A program made the translations under genes and the position numbers. The notes beneath the pieces are model-generated. The model saw nothing but the letters and a program-made list of their open reading frames with translations. It ran no database searches and had not been told where the DNA came from. From Agrobacterium vitis (lineage in GTDB: Bacteria; Pseudomonadota; Alphaproteobacteria; Rhizobiales; Rhizobiaceae), in the NCBI RefSeq assembly GCF_013426735.1, contig NZ_AP023272.1, positions 699,501 through 763,500 on the forward strand: a DNA stretch of 64,000 nt. Direction: 5' to 3'. This document shows, piece by piece, positions 29,430-42,608 of the stretch (position 1 is the stretch's first letter; the number at the start of each line of letters is the position of its first letter).

Positions 29430-32132
29430 TTACATGTCCAGCAACCGTTCCAGATAGCGGCGCTCCACTTCGGGGCTTGCATTATTGCCCAGCTTGTTGC
29501 GGATCGCGTCAAGGATTTCGCGGGCGCGTTGGACGTCGATTTCGTCGGGGACTTTGACGCGCTCGCCGAAATCCGGTCCGGTGGTTGACCGTGGCCGCCC
29601 CAGTGGATCGCGACCGCCCTGATTGCCTTCCGCCATGCCCTGGCCTTGACCTTGCCCCTGGCCTTGCTGCATGGCCTGCATCATCTGGTTCATCATATCG
29701 CGCGCCCCTTGGCGCAGGGCTTCCAGCGCCCGACCCTGACCCTGCACCGCCCGGTCACCTTGGCTTTTGCCAAGCGCCTCGCCCGCGCCTTGCATTTCCC
29801 GGCCTGCCTGGCCGAAATTCTCTCCTGGTTTGATACCAAGCTTGCCAAGTCCGTCCTGAACGCCCTTCAACTGCTTGCCAAGCGCATCCTGCTGCTGGCG
29901 CAATTGTTTGAGGGCTTCCCGCAATTGCTCTGCCGTCATCTGGTCGGGGGCAGAAGGATTTTTACCGGCGCTGTCTTTATTCTGGTTCTGGTCCGGCTTT
30001 TGGCCCTGTTGCTGGTTTTGATCGCCATCGGGCGTTGGTTCAGCCTGAGGATTGTCCTGGCTCATGCCGTCACCGTCTTCCGGCTGAAGGTCATCGCCCA
30101 TCTGTGACCGGCTCTGTAATTCCTGATCCAGTTTGAAAGTCTGGTCCATCAGCTTTTGCTGGTCCTGCATGATCTGGCCGAGCTTGTCGATCTGCTTGCG
30201 CGCTTCGCTGGTCTGTTGTTGCTGCTGCGGATTGGAGCGCTGTGGACGTCCGGCCTGGAGATTGTTCATCATCCGTTGCATCTCCTGCAACATCTGGCGG
30301 GCGGCATCCTTGTTGCCGGAACGGGCCAGGTTCTCGATCTGGTTCATCATGTTTTCCAGATCGCGCTGGGTCAGCATTTTCTGAGCGCTTTGCTGGTTCT
30401 GCTGACCGTTTTGCGGCTGCTGGCGCTCTGCAAGAGCCTTCATATAGTCCTGCATCGCCTGACGAACCTCGTCCATCAGCTTTTTGATCTCGGCATCGGG
30501 CGCATTGCGTTCCAGTGCCTCCGACAGCTTCTGCTGCGCTTCGCTCAGCTTGCGTTCCGCCAGTGACACATCGCCATCGTCGATGCCAAGCGCGATTTCC
30601 CAGAGGTAGTCTGCCGTGTCCTTCAAGGCTTCGGTGGTGCTCGCCATCTGCATACGGGCATGGGCCGAGGAAATCAGCAGGTAATGGGAAAGCTGCGGAA
30701 TGGTTTCATCGGCGCGCAGCGTCAGTGCTTCGTTGAGCGCCACGGCGCGAGGCATCCGCCGCGTGTCCAGCGCAAAGACCTGACGCTGTTCGGCCACGGC
30801 GGCGGCCAGCGGTTCGGAAAAATTGCGGCCCGGCAGGATCATCTCATGGGCCGGGCTGCGGCCCTCCTGGCCCAATCCGTCCTTGGCAATCAAGGTGATG
30901 CGCACCTTCTTTCCAGCCAGCGGATGTTCGGTCAGGTTGCGGCTCGATATGCTTTTGATGTCGCGGGCATTGCGGCTTGGCAGGTCCAGCTTGAACTCGG
31001 GCAGGGGATAGAGAGGGCTGGCCTGCGGATCTGCATCCACAGGGACGATCTCGGCGCGCGCTTCCAGCAGGCCATAATCGTCGCGGGCGGTAAAGCCGAT
31101 TTCCAGCGCTCCGTTGACCGCACGTTTCGGAATGCCGTCAAAGGCGATGGTTGGGCCATGGTCGGGAATGACCTTCAGCGGCCATTGCCTGTTACCAAGA
31201 TCCAGCGTGCCGCTTTCACCCAATGTCAGGGTCAGCGTACGGGCGCTGTTGTCAGTCTGAGCTGGTGTTGGTGTGGCTGACGAGACGGCAGTCGAGGAGC
31301 CGGGCGTGTTTTCCTGGTCGGCCTTGACCGCTTGGAAAGCGACTGCCGCTGCCCCGGATGCCGGTTTGAAGTCTGCCTGTTCGTCTCCGGTGCTGCCGGT
31401 CAACCGAACAGTGACCACCGATTGGGTGGGAACGGCGATATCCTGGGTGCCATCGCCATTGCGTCCCGTGAGGAAAACAGGGGGACGGCCCGTATAGCCC
31501 GGCGGGGTAATCCAGGCATCGATGCGCAGGGTAGGGGCGGCGTCGTCCCTGTCTTGCAGCAGAAAGGCATCGGTGAGACGGCCAGCGCCATTCGAGCCGG
31601 AATAGGCAAAGGCCACCGCCAAAAGCAGAGCGGGCAAGGCCCGTAGGCCGAAGCGGTCAAAGCGGGCGATATCAGGCTTTGGCCGTCCGGCATCGAGCGT
31701 GGCGATCCGGGTCGCCATGCGCCGTTGGTGCTCATGCCAGAGGGCGCGGGCAAAAGGCGTGTCGAAGGCCGGTTCCTCACCCTGCACGCCGATGGGTTGA
31801 TGCGGCAGATGATTGCGCTCTTCCAGCAGCCGGTCTGCTTCGCCAATGTGCGGCCAGCGCAGACGGGCCAGGGGCAAAAGCGAGGCGAGAAAGCCGAAAA
31901 CCAACAGGAAAACCAGCGGCCAGCGCAGATAGCTGGGTGCCTCGCGGAAAAAGCCGAGCCAGGCCAGTGACAGGAAAATGGCGGCAATCGAGGCTGGAAG
32001 CAGCAGCAGAGGCAGCAACCGCTCACAAAACAGCACGAGCCTTGCCGTCCAGCGGTTCACGGCCAGCCTGCGGGCCAGCTTTTGATCGCCGTTTAGAGCA
32101 ACTTGGCTCTTTTTCGTGCCGGAAGCGGTCAT
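29430..32132 (-). CDS. TIGR02302/DUF4175 family membrane protein
   Basis: Large protein (900 aa). Two hydrophobic segments lie near the N-terminus (about 30-90), with another near 170. A long extracytoplasmic region follows, and the C-terminal third is highly rich in Gln/Met/Asn (runs such as QQQQQ and QGQGQGQG) and predicted coiled coil. It matches the alphaproteobacterial TIGR02302 family, function unknown. Start at 32132 because GGAGA lies seven bases upstream; the frame is open to 32177. Precedes nothing obvious in an operon; lysA is upstream on the same strand. Confidence 0.8.
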   Translation of the reverse strand: MTASGTKKSQVALNGDQKLARRLAVNRWTARLVLFCERLLPLLLLPASIAAIFLSLAWLGFFREAPSYLRWPLVFLLVFGFLASLLPLARLRWPHIGEADRLLEERNHLPHQPIGVQGEEPAFDTPFARALWHEHQRRMATRIATLDAGRPKPDIARFDRFGLRALPALLLAVAFAYSGSNGAGRLTDAFLLQDRDDAAPTLRIDAWITPPGYTGRPPVFLTGRNGDGTQDIAVPTQSVVTVRLTGSTGDEQADFKPASGAAAVAFQAVKADQENTPGSSTAVSSATPTPAQTDNSARTLTLTLGESGTLDLGNRQWPLKVIPDHGPTIAFDGIPKRAVNGALEIGFTARDDYGLLEARAEIVPVDADPQASPLYPLPEFKLDLPSRNARDIKSISSRNLTEHPLAGKKVRITLIAKDGLGQEGRSPAHEMILPGRNFSEPLAAAVAEQRQVFALDTRRMPRAVALNEALTLRADETIPQLSHYLLISSAHARMQMASTTEALKDTADYLWEIALGIDDGDVSLAERKLSEAQQKLSEALERNAPDAEIKKLMDEVRQAMQDYMKALAERQQPQNGQQNQQSAQKMLTQRDLENMMNQIENLARSGNKDAARQMLQEMQRMMNNLQAGRPQRSNPQQQQQTSEARKQIDKLGQIMQDQQKLMDQTFKLDQELQSRSQMGDDLQPEDGDGMSQDNPQAEPTPDGDQNQQQGQKPDQNQNKDSAGKNPSAPDQMTAEQLREALKQLRQQQDALGKQLKGVQDGLGKLGIKPGENFGQAGREMQGAGEALGKSQGDRAVQGQGRALEALRQGARDMMNQMMQAMQQGQGQGQGQGMAEGNQGGRDPLGRPRSTTGPDFGERVKVPDEIDVQRAREILDAIRNKLGNNASPEVERRYLERLLDM

Positions 32133-32320
32133 GGGCAGTCTCCGGTTTCCTGTCATCTCAACGCTTATACTGCGCATCGCAACTCATACGGTTCACGACA
32201 GCGTTGACATGTTAGGATAGCATTGTTTGTGGCGAAGACGAGGGGCAGGCCCGTTAAGGGGGTGGTTTTTTCAGCCATCCGGGTAAATTGTGAACGCTAT
32301 CTCCTGAAAAGACGGCGTAC

Positions 32321-33592
32321 TCAGGATGCCAGCCAATCGGGCAGGCTGTCCAACCCGATCATATCCTCATAGCTCGGCCTTGGCCGGATCACGTGGAATT
32401 GGTCGCCCTTGACCAGAACTTCGGGCACAAGCCGTCTCGTATTATACGTGCTCGATTGCACGGCGCCATAAGCCCCTGCCGAGCCGATGGCGATCAGGTC
32501 GCCGGGCCTTGGCATGCTCATTTCGCGGTCGAGCGCCAGATAATCGCCGGTTTCGCAGACTGGCCCGACCACATCGGCGCGGATGCGCGGGGCGCTGGCC
32601 GCAGACAGCATTACCGGGCGAAGCTCGTGATGGGCGTCATAGAGTGTCGGGCGGATCAGGTCGTTCATAGCGGCATCGACGATGACGAAGGTCTTGTTGC
32701 CGCCGTCCTTCACATAGATCACTTCGGTGACGAGAATACCGGCATTGCCAACGATCAGCCGGCCCGGCTCGGCCACGATCCGGCAGTCCAGCGAGGCCAA
32801 TTGCTGCTTGACGATGGCTGCATAGGCTGCCGGGTCGGGCGGCGGATTATTGTCGTCTTTGTAGGGAATGCCAAGTCCACCGCCGACATCGACGTGATCG
32901 ATAGTGTGGCCTTCGGCCCGCAGCGTGGTCACCAGGTCGCGCAGCAGCTTGAAGGCCTCGGCAAACGGCTGGAGATCGGTGATCTGGCTGCCGATATGCA
33001 TGTCGATACCGGTGACCTTGATACCTTCGAGGCTGGCGGCGCGGGCATAGACGGCGCGGGCGCGCTCATAGGAAATGCCGAATTTGTTTTCTTTCCGACC
33101 GGTGGAAATCTTCGCATGGGTTCCGGCATCGACATCCGGATTGATACGGAAGGAGACATGCGCTGTTTTACCGGCTTTCAGCGCCCTTTGATTGAGGACG
33201 TCTAGTTCCGGTTCGGATTCGACATTGAAACAGTAAATCCCGACCTCCAACCCCAGATCCATTTCCGACGGGGTCTTGCCGACACCGGAAAACAGGATGC
33301 GGTTGGGGGGAATACCGGCTGCCAGTGCCCGGCGCAATTCGCCTTCGGAGACCACATCGACGCCCGCCCCCAATTGCCCAAGGGTTTTCAGCACCGCCTG
33401 GTTGGAATTGGCCTTGACCGCGTAGCAAACCATGGACTCGACGCCGTTGAAGGCCTCGGAAAACACCCGGTAATGGCGCTCCAGCGTTGCGGTGGAATAG
33501 CAATAGAAGGGGGTGCCGACCGCTTTGGCGATCTCTGGAACGGACACATCCTCGGCATGGAGAATGCCGTCGCGATATTGGAAATGGTTCAC
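32321..33592 (-). CDS. lysA: Diaminopimelate decarboxylase
   Basis: PLP enzyme (423 aa) making L-lysine from meso-diaminopimelate. The PLP lysine is in VCYAVKANSN near residue 57. HIGSQ, the GGGLGIPY glycine loop and CETGDYLA (second active-site Cys) follow in order. The start is a GTG at 33592, ten bases behind the lptM-like gene; the frame is open to 33748 but that would overlap lptM in another frame. Operon order argH-lptM-lysA. Confidence 0.93.
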   Translation of the reverse strand: MNHFQYRDGILHAEDVSVPEIAKAVGTPFYCYSTATLERHYRVFSEAFNGVESMVCYAVKANSNQAVLKTLGQLGAGVDVVSEGELRRALAAGIPPNRILFSGVGKTPSEMDLGLEVGIYCFNVESEPELDVLNQRALKAGKTAHVSFRINPDVDAGTHAKISTGRKENKFGISYERARAVYARAASLEGIKVTGIDMHIGSQITDLQPFAEAFKLLRDLVTTLRAEGHTIDHVDVGGGLGIPYKDDNNPPPDPAAYAAIVKQQLASLDCRIVAEPGRLIVGNAGILVTEVIYVKDGGNKTFVIVDAAMNDLIRPTLYDAHHELRPVMLSAASAPRIRADVVGPVCETGDYLALDREMSMPRPGDLIAIGSAGAYGAVQSSTYNTRRLVPEVLVKGDQFHVIRPRPSYEDMIGLDSLPDWLAS

Positions 33593-33602
33593 AGTGCGCC
33601 TG

Positions 33603-33794
33603 TCACAGAAGCGGATCGAGGAAGAATTTCTTCTCCGGTGCCTTGGTCTGGGTTGGCGCGTCCGCCTTGTTCTGCTGGGCCACAGGGGTGCTTGGCTTAT
33701 CCAGATCGCCCTTGCGGCCACAGCCGGTGACGACAATGCTGGCGGCACCGAGCAGGGCGGCGGAAATCATCAGTCTTCGATAGGAAACAGCCAT
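33603..33794 (-). CDS. lptM: LptM/YifL-like lipoprotein
   Basis: Small lipoprotein (63 aa). The lipobox VVTGC has its Cys near residue 25, followed by the family signature GRKGDL and a Pro/Lys-rich tail. LptM assists maturation of the LptD-LptE lipopolysaccharide translocon in the outer membrane. Its place directly upstream of lysA is the widespread arrangement for this family. Confidence 0.8.
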   Translation of the reverse strand: MAVSYRRLMISAALLGAASIVVTGCGRKGDLDKPSTPVAQQNKADAPTQTKAPEKKFFLDPLL

Positions 33795-33888
33795 AATATC
33801 CTGTCCAACGTGGTGGTTGGCCTATGTCTAGCCAAAAACCGGGCTCTATGCATCCCGATTTTTGTGATGGATCGATCGGGTTTGGCGA

Positions 33889-35292
33889 TCAGTTGCGGCT
33901 ACGCCACCATTTGATCTGCTTGCGCACCTCGTCCGGGGCCGTGCCGCCATAGCTTTTGCGGCTGGCAACCGAGGCTTCCACCGTCAGGACCGAATAGATA
34001 TCGGCGGTGATGGCGGTATGAATGGCTTGCAAGTCCTCAAGCGGCAGATCGGCAAGATCGCAGCCTTTTTCCTCCGCCAGGGCGACAACCCGGCCCGTGA
34101 CATGATGGGCGTCGCGGAAGGGAAGCCCTGCCTCGCGCACCAGCCAGTCAGCCAGATCGGTGGCGGTGGAAAAGCCGGAACCGGCTGCGGCCTTCATCCG
34201 GTCTGCCCGCACAGTCATGTCGCGGATCATCCCGGTCATGGCGGCCAGCGCCAGTTCCAGGCTCTCGGCAGCGTCGAAGACCTGTTCCTTGTCTTCCTGC
34301 ATGTCCTTGGAATAGGCGAGCGGCAGGCCCTTCATAATGGTCAAAAGTGCAATCAGCGAGCCGTTGATCCGGCCCGTCTTGGCGCGCACCAGTTCGGCGG
34401 CGTCCGGGTTCTTCTTCTGCGGCATGATTGATGAGCCGGTCGAAAAGGCATCCGAGAGCCGGATAAAGCCGAATTGCGGTGTTGACCAGATGACGATTTC
34501 TTCTGCCAAACGCGACAGATGCACCGCCGAAATGGCGGCAATCGACAGGAATTCCAGCGCGAAATCGCGATCCGACACGGTATCGATGGAATTGCGGGTC
34601 GGCTCGCGAAAACCGAGCGCCTTTGCGGTCATATGGCGGTCGATAGCATAGCCGGTGCCGGCAAGAGCGGCAGCACCGATTGGGCTTTCATCCAGATGTT
34701 CGATAGCGTGGCGTACCCGCTGGCGATCCCGGCCAAACATTTCCACATAGGCCATGCAGTGATGGCCGAAGGTGACTGGCTGCGCGGTCTGCAAATGGGT
34801 AAAGCCGGGCATGACCGTTTCGGCATGTTCCTCGGCACGGTCGAGAAAGGCGGCAATCAGGTCGGTCAGCAGGCTTTCGGCTTTTTGCAGCTCTTCCTTG
34901 ACCCAGAGGCGAAAATCCAGCGCCACCTGGTCGTTGCGTGAGCGGGCGGTGTGCAGGCGACCGGCGGCGGGACCGATCAGGTCGGCCAGCCGCGCCTCGA
35001 TATTCATGTGAATGTCTTCAAGCTTGCGGGAGAAGGTGAATTGTCCTGCTTCGATCTCTGACAAAATCGTGTTCAGCCCGGTAACGATCTTGTCTTTGTC
35101 TTCACCGGAAATAATGCCTTGATGGGCCAACATGGTGGCGTGGGCAATCGAACCGCGGATATCCTGGGCATAGAGCTTCTTGTCGAAACCGATTGAGGCG
35201 TTTATCTCCTCCATGATGGCCGCCGGGCCAGAGGCAAAACGGCCGCCCCACATCTGGTTGGAGGATGTCGTGTCTTTGGTGTCCTCGGCCAT
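33889..35292 (-). CDS. argH: Argininosuccinate lyase
   Basis: Cleaves argininosuccinate to arginine and fumarate (467 aa). The fumarase-superfamily signature [12 protein letters not shown] is near residue 282. HTARSRNDQ and [15 protein letters not shown] are also present. The open frame runs far beyond to 36051 without homology; the ATG at 35292 gives the normal length and the MWGGRF opening near residue 14. Divergent from tlpA with 24 bases between starts. Confidence 0.95.
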   Translation of the reverse strand: MAEDTKDTTSSNQMWGGRFASGPAAIMEEINASIGFDKKLYAQDIRGSIAHATMLAHQGIISGEDKDKIVTGLNTILSEIEAGQFTFSRKLEDIHMNIEARLADLIGPAAGRLHTARSRNDQVALDFRLWVKEELQKAESLLTDLIAAFLDRAEEHAETVMPGFTHLQTAQPVTFGHHCMAYVEMFGRDRQRVRHAIEHLDESPIGAAALAGTGYAIDRHMTAKALGFREPTRNSIDTVSDRDFALEFLSIAAISAVHLSRLAEEIVIWSTPQFGFIRLSDAFSTGSSIMPQKKNPDAAELVRAKTGRINGSLIALLTIMKGLPLAYSKDMQEDKEQVFDAAESLELALAAMTGMIRDMTVRADRMKAAAGSGFSTATDLADWLVREAGLPFRDAHHVTGRVVALAEEKGCDLADLPLEDLQAIHTAITADIYSVLTVEASVASRKSYGGTAPDEVRKQIKWWRSRN

Positions 35293-35316
35293 GCTCAATA
35301 GATCCTGGAGACGTCG

Positions 35317-35979
35317 ATGACGAAAAAAAGACCGCTGGGACTTCCTTCCGCCAAGCTGATTGCGTTTGCGGCGATTGCCGGTGTGTTGGCCGGCGCGGTT
35401 GCGGTATACGTGAAGGAGACGGGGTCTGGCAATGGCTCTGAAATCGCTGTCGCCCAAGGGTGTGAGACGGCAGCGCAGGCGGTCAAGACGCTTGACCCGT
35501 TGATCAAGGGCCAGGTTGCGGCCGTGGTGGCGGCCAATCCGCCGCGCCCCATTACCGGTCTTAGCTTCAAGGATGCCAGCGGCGCCGACAAGAGCCTCCA
35601 GGATTTCAAGGGCAAGCCGCTGTTGGTCAATCTCTGGGCGACCTGGTGCCTTCCCTGCCGGGAAGAAATGCCCGCCCTTAACCGTCTGCAACAAGCCAAG
35701 GGCGGCGAGACATTCGAGGTTGTGGCGATCAATATCGACAGCGGCAGCGACGAAAAGCCGAAAACCTTTCTCAGCGACAACGGCATCGATCATCTTGGCT
35801 TTTACCGTGACAGTTCTATGGGCGTGTTCAATGCGCTGAAAAAGCAGGGTCTGGCTTTCGGCCTGCCGGTGACTTTGGTGCTTGATGGCAAGGGTTGCCT
35901 GCTCGGCTCCATGAATGGCCCTGCCGTATGGGACAGTGAGGATGCCAAAACCCTGATCGATAAAATAATGTCTCTTTGA
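35317..35979 (+). CDS. tlpA: Thiol:disulfide interchange protein TlpA
   Basis: Membrane-anchored periplasmic thioredoxin (220 aa). The N-terminal anchor is at about 13-32 and the redox motif WCLPC lies in the [12 protein letters not shown] segment near residue 110. TlpA reduces partners such as ScoI during cytochrome oxidase assembly in rhizobia. Divergent from argH, as in other rhizobia. Confidence 0.88.
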   Translation: MTKKRPLGLPSAKLIAFAAIAGVLAGAVAVYVKETGSGNGSEIAVAQGCETAAQAVKTLDPLIKGQVAAVVAANPPRPITGLSFKDASGADKSLQDFKGKPLLVNLWATWCLPCREEMPALNRLQQAKGGETFEVVAINIDSGSDEKPKTFLSDNGIDHLGFYRDSSMGVFNALKKQGLAFGLPVTLVLDGKGCLLGSMNGPAVWDSEDAKTLIDKIMSL

Positions 35980-36010
35980 AAATGTTGATAAAAATGGAAA
36001 GGAGGACGAC

Positions 36011-36631
36011 ATGTTGAAAATCTGGGGTCGGGCAAATTCGACCAACGTCAAGAAGATCTTATGGGTCGTTGAAGAGCTGGATCTTGTTTATCAGAGAATA
36101 GACGCAGGCGGCGCATTCGGAGTCGTCAACGATCCCGCGTTTCGCGCCATGAACCCCAACGGGCTGGTGCCTGTGCTGGAAGACGGCGATGTGGTGCTGT
36201 GGGAATCCAACACTATTCTCCGATATCTCGCGGCGCGCTATGGTGATGCTGCGTTCAATCCGGTTGATCCGGTCGCCCGCGCCCAGGCGGAAAAGTGGAT
36301 GGACTGGGTGACATCGACCATTGCCACACCTTTTAAGGATGTGTTCTGGGGCATGATCAGAACACCGGCAGCAGACCGTGATATGGCGAAAATCGAAGCG
36401 GCGGCCAAGGTTGTGGCCGGGCATCTTTCCGTCGTCGATACGGTGTTGGCCAAACAGGATTATCTGTCTGGCGAGACATTCGGTGTTGGCGATGTTCCAC
36501 TTGGATGCTTCATCTATGCATGGTTTGAAATGCCGATTGCCCGTCCGGATCACCCGAATCTCGCCGCATGGTATGAGCGGCTGAAAAGCCGCCCCGCCTA
36601 TCAAAACGCGGTGATGAAGCCGCTGAGCTGA
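36011..36631 (+). CDS. Glutathione S-transferase family protein
   Basis: Cytoplasmic GST (206 aa). The thioredoxin-fold N-terminal domain begins [14 protein letters not shown], with the glutathione-contact segments [12 protein letters not shown] and [10 protein letters not shown]. An all-helical C-terminal half ends near the [13 protein letters not shown] helix. GGAGG precedes the ATG. Substrate not predictable. Converges with hbd, ten bases apart. Confidence 0.85.
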   Translation: MLKIWGRANSTNVKKILWVVEELDLVYQRIDAGGAFGVVNDPAFRAMNPNGLVPVLEDGDVVLWESNTILRYLAARYGDAAFNPVDPVARAQAEKWMDWVTSTIATPFKDVFWGMIRTPAADRDMAKIEAAAKVVAGHLSVVDTVLAKQDYLSGETFGVGDVPLGCFIYAWFEMPIARPDHPNLAAWYERLKSRPAYQNAVMKPLS

Positions 36632-36641
36632 ATGCCGTGGA

Positions 36642-37514
36642 TTACCGTGTCGGAACCGGGATTTCGCCACGGTAATCATAGAAGCCGCGGCCCGATTTGC
36701 GGCCAAGCCATCCCGCTTCCACATATTTGACCAGCAGAGGGCAGGGGCGGTATTTGCTGTCGGCCAGGCCGTCATGCAGAACCTGCATGATCGACAGGCA
36801 GGTATCGAGACCGATGAAATCGGCGAGTTGCAACGGTCCCATCGGATGATTGGCGCCGAGCTTCATCGCCGTATCGATGGCCTCGACCGAGCCGACACCT
36901 TCATAGAGCGTGTAGATCGCCTCGTTGATCATCGGCAGCAGGATGCGGTTGACGATGAAGGCGGGAAAATCCTCGGCGACAGTAATGGTCTTGTCGAGCG
37001 ACCGCACGAAGTCCTTGGCGGTCTCAAAGGTCTTTTCACCGGTGGCAATGCCGCGCACCAGTTCCACCAGCTTCATCACCGGCACAGGGTTCATGAAATG
37101 GATGCCCATAAAGCGCTCCGGGCGATCCGTGGATGCCGCAAGCCGGGTAATGGACAGCGAAGACGTATTGGTGGCCAGCAGCGCTTCGGGCTTTAGCACC
37201 GGGCAGATCTGGCCGAAAATCTTGCGCTTGACGCTTTCATCCTCGGTGGCGGCCTCAATCACCAGATCCACCTGGGCCAGATCCTGCACGTCGGTGACGC
37301 CGGAAATGCGGGCAAGTGCTGCCTTGCGCTCACTATCCTCCATCTTGCCATTGGCAACCTGGCGGGCCATGTTGCCGTTGATGGTGGCAAGCCCGGCTTC
37401 AATCCGTTCCTTGCTCAGGTCGTAAAGCGTGACATCGTAACCGGAAAGCGACGAGACATAGGCAATGCCGCAGCCCATCTGTCCCGCGCCGACAATTCCA
37501 ACATTCTTGATCAT
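36642..37514 (-). CDS. hbd: 3-hydroxybutyryl-CoA dehydrogenase
   Basis: NAD-dependent oxidation or reduction of 3-hydroxyacyl-CoA (290 aa), in polyhydroxybutyrate/butyrate and fatty-acid metabolism. Rossmann motif GAGQMGCGIA is at residues 9-18, with the catalytic His in FMGIHFMNPVPVMKLVE. C-terminal domain GANHPMGPLQLADFIGLD is present. Start at 37514; the frame is open to 37589. In this genome a chemoreceptor gene separates it from etfA. Confidence 0.9.
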   Translation of the reverse strand: MIKNVGIVGAGQMGCGIAYVSSLSGYDVTLYDLSKERIEAGLATINGNMARQVANGKMEDSERKAALARISGVTDVQDLAQVDLVIEAATEDESVKRKIFGQICPVLKPEALLATNTSSLSITRLAASTDRPERFMGIHFMNPVPVMKLVELVRGIATGEKTFETAKDFVRSLDKTITVAEDFPAFIVNRILLPMINEAIYTLYEGVGSVEAIDTAMKLGANHPMGPLQLADFIGLDTCLSIMQVLHDGLADSKYRPCPLLVKYVEAGWLGRKSGRGFYDYRGEIPVPTR

Positions 37515-37865
37515 CACGTCTCCCATCCCTGCCTTCAGGCTGCAAAAGCGCCCGTTTCCCATCTCGTTGCCGGGCCTAAAGCCTTGCAAACCGTGGCGCG
37601 CGCAGATCGTGCCTATGGCTCATCCGGCGTGTCCTGGCCGACAGTGATAAAGCCATGTATCGCTGTTTTCCAGCCCTGATCGCAGCCCGTTGCTTTATTC
37701 CTGTCGCCGCTTGGCTTTAGCCCCGGGATTGTCCCGCTCTTGTTGGCGGAGCAGCCAGCGCTATCCCCAGCGCTTTAGGGTTATTTTAAGCCGCAACGAT
37801 TAAAGTTGCCGAAAGGTGGCGCGGCTTTTTCAGGTAACGCCATAAGGATGACTATAGCGCTCTGA

Positions 37866-40418
<2,553 letters not shown>

Positions 40419-40445
40419 TCACTCTCCACATAATCCCTGAAAGCC

Positions 40446-40474
40446 AAAAAGGCCGCAGAAATGCGGCCTTTTCC
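40446..40474 (+). terminator. Rho-independent terminator of the chemoreceptor gene
   Basis: AAAGGCCGCA, loop GAAA, TGCGGCCTTT followed by TTCC, with an A run on the other side. A strong bidirectional terminator between convergent genes. Confidence 0.85.
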
Positions 40475-40503
40475 ATGTCTGAATTGCTGTGATCAAGGCG
40501 CGA

Positions 40504-41433
40504 TCAAAGCGCCTTTTCAAATTCCGGCAGAGCCTCGAACAGGTCGGCGACCAGACCGTAATCGGCGACCTGGAAGATCGGGGCTTCCTCATCCTTGTTG
40601 ATGGCGACGATCACCTTACTGTCCTTCATGCCGGCGAGATGCTGGATCGCACCGGAAATGCCGCAGGCGATGTAGAGCTGCGGTGCAACGACCTTGCCGG
40701 TCTGGCCAACCTGCCAGTCGTTCGGCGCATAGCCTGCATCGACGGCGGCGCGTGAGGCGCCGACGGCGGCACCCAGCTTGTCGGCCAGCGGCAGGATGAC
40801 TTCCTTGAACTTCTCCGAGGAGCCGAGCGCACGTCCGCCCGAGATGATGATCTTGGCGGAGGTCAGTTCCGGGCGCTCCGAAGACGACAGCGCATCCGAG
40901 ACGAAGCTGGACAGGCCGGGATCGGCAACCGCTGCCACGGCCTCGACCGCAGCCGAGCCATCGGCAGCAGCGGCGGAGAAGGAGGCGGTGCGCACGGTGA
41001 TGACCTTCTTGGCATCGCTCGACTGAACCGTCTGGATGGCATTGCCGGCATAGATCGGCCGCTTGAAGGTGTCGGCGGAGATCACTTCAACGATTTCCGA
41101 GATCTGGGCGACATCAAGCAGGGCTGCGACGCGCGGCGCGACATTCTTGCCAACGGACGTGGCGGCGGTGATGATCGTATCGTAGGCGGGTGCCAGCGAC
41201 ACGATCAAGGCTGCCAGCGGTTCTGCCAGCTGGTTGCCAAGCTCGGCGCTGTCGGCCAGCAGCACTTTCGAGACGCCGGACAATTTGGCGGCGGCGTCTG
41301 CGGCGGGTTTGGCACCCGCACCTGCAACGAGAACATGGATATCGCCGCCAATTTTGGCCGCTGCCGTCAGAGTCTTGGCGGTCTGTTCGGAAATGGTTGC
41401 GTTGTCGTGATCTGCCAGAAGAAGAATGGCCAT
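40504..41433 (-). CDS. etfA: Electron transfer flavoprotein subunit alpha
   Basis: Alpha subunit (309 aa) binding FAD, passing electrons from acyl-CoA dehydrogenases to ETF:quinone oxidoreductase. The C-terminal FAD domain shows [33 protein letters not shown] and [13 protein letters not shown]. Operon with etfB upstream (24-base gap). Confidence 0.95.
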   Translation of the reverse strand: MAILLLADHDNATISEQTAKTLTAAAKIGGDIHVLVAGAGAKPAADAAAKLSGVSKVLLADSAELGNQLAEPLAALIVSLAPAYDTIITAATSVGKNVAPRVAALLDVAQISEIVEVISADTFKRPIYAGNAIQTVQSSDAKKVITVRTASFSAAAADGSAAVEAVAAVADPGLSSFVSDALSSSERPELTSAKIIISGGRALGSSEKFKEVILPLADKLGAAVGASRAAVDAGYAPNDWQVGQTGKVVAPQLYIACGISGAIQHLAGMKDSKVIVAINKDEEAPIFQVADYGLVADLFEALPEFEKAL

Positions 41434-41457
41434 TTTTCTATATCTCCCAATCCGAAA

Positions 41458-42207
41458 TCAAAGCACGCCGGCTTCGTTTTTAAGCTTTTCGACCAGTTCG
41501 GCCACCGACTTGACCTTGATGCCTGCCTTTCGGCCACCCGGCTCCTCGGTTTTCAGCACCTTGAGACGCGGCGTGGTATCGACGTTGAAATCGGCAGGCG
41601 TCTTCTTGTCGAGCGGCTTCTTCTTGGCTTTCATGATGTTCGGCAGCGAGGCATAGCGCGGCTCGTTCAGGCGCAGGTCTGTGGTGACAACCGCAGGCAG
41701 TTTGACGGCAATGGTCTGCAAACCGCCATCGACTTCGCGGGTGACATTGGCCGACCCTTCGCCGATCTCCAGCTTGGAAGCAAAGGTGGCCTGCGCCCAG
41801 CCCAGGAGGGCCGCGAGCATCTGGCCCGTCTGGTTGCTGTCATCATCAATTGCCTGCTTGCCGACGATGACCAGGCCCGGGGCCTCGGCCTCGACGATGC
41901 CCTTGAGGATCTTGGCGACGGCCAGCGGCTCGACGGCATCCTCGGTTTCCACCAGAATGGCTCGGTCTGCACCCATGGCCAGCGCGGTGCGCAGGGTTTC
42001 TTCCGCCTTGGCTGGGCCGATGGAGACCACGACCACTTCCTCTGCCTTGCCCGCTTCTTTCAGGCGCAGCGCTTCCTCAACGGAAATTTCGTCGAACGGG
42101 TTCATCGACATCTTCACATTGGCAAGCTCGACGCCGGAGCCATCCGGCTTGACACGGATCTTGACGTTATAATCAACGACGCGCTTGACGGGCACGAGAA
42201 TCTTCAT
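41458..42207 (-). CDS. etfB: Electron transfer flavoprotein subunit beta
   Basis: Beta subunit (249 aa) carrying the AMP and the docking loop. The family opening [14 protein letters not shown], the [16 protein letters not shown] segment and [15 protein letters not shown] are present. The docking-loop region follows at [19 protein letters not shown]. Start at 42207; the frame is open to 42288. First gene of etfB-etfA. Confidence 0.95.
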   Translation of the reverse strand: MKILVPVKRVVDYNVKIRVKPDGSGVELANVKMSMNPFDEISVEEALRLKEAGKAEEVVVVSIGPAKAEETLRTALAMGADRAILVETEDAVEPLAVAKILKGIVEAEAPGLVIVGKQAIDDDSNQTGQMLAALLGWAQATFASKLEIGEGSANVTREVDGGLQTIAVKLPAVVTTDLRLNEPRYASLPNIMKAKKKPLDKKTPADFNVDTTPRLKVLKTEEPGGRKAGIKVKSVAELVEKLKNEAGVL

Positions 42208-42279
42208 GGGGTCCTTCCTTGCTTCACGTTCTTGTGGGCCTTGCGCATGATGACATGCGGTGCCGCCACTGCTTGTTTC

Positions 42280-42323
42280 CTGCATCATTCCGTAGATCAG
42301 CGACGATTTAGGGAATAATGCAG
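42280..42323. repeat. CTGCAT-armed inverted repeat, copy 1
   Basis: CTGCATCATTCC (42280-42291) and GGAATAATGCAG (42312-42323), 11 of 12 positions complementary, about 75 bases upstream of etfB. A similar element is at 58126-58177. The 401-base gap 42208-42608 holds this and a palindrome at 42545; no gene was seen. Confidence 0.55.
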
Positions 42324-42544
42324 CCGAGTTTTCACGCTCTCCTCAATGCGATAGCCCAGTTTATCTGCCAGTCCGAGAAATCAGTGATCCGTTTCCAGGC
42401 AAACGCCAGACTGCGGCATTTTGCACGTCGGAGATTGTCAATTGGCGACATGGATACGCATTTTTTCCTCCATGACAACGGTGCCATTCATTCTTGCGAT
42501 GCTCCTCCCGCAGACTGATGCTCCGAGGCCAGAATTACCTAACT

Positions 42545-42560
42545 TTTACGTTCACGTCAA
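42545..42560. promoter_or_regulatory. Palindrome resembling a LiuR-type operator, upstream of etfB
   Basis: TTTACGTTCACGTCAA is an ACGT-N2-ACGT imperfect palindrome, the form bound by LiuR-type MerR regulators of branched-chain/fatty acyl-CoA breakdown in other proteobacteria. It is about 340 bases before etfB. Similarity by eye only; no regulator gene is nearby. Confidence 0.3.
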
Positions 42561-42608
42561 ATATTGCCTTTCATCCAATCAAAATCGGTTTTCTGCGCGA
42601 TGCTGTCG

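Noticed and set aside
29640..30250. Repeat array or CRISPR-like pattern
   Set aside because: The repetition is codon-level Gln/Met/Gly bias of the TIGR02302 protein, not spaced repeats.
35293..36051. An N-terminal extension of argH to 720 residues
   Set aside because: The extra part is the reverse of tlpA and has no family similarity; argH starts at 35292.
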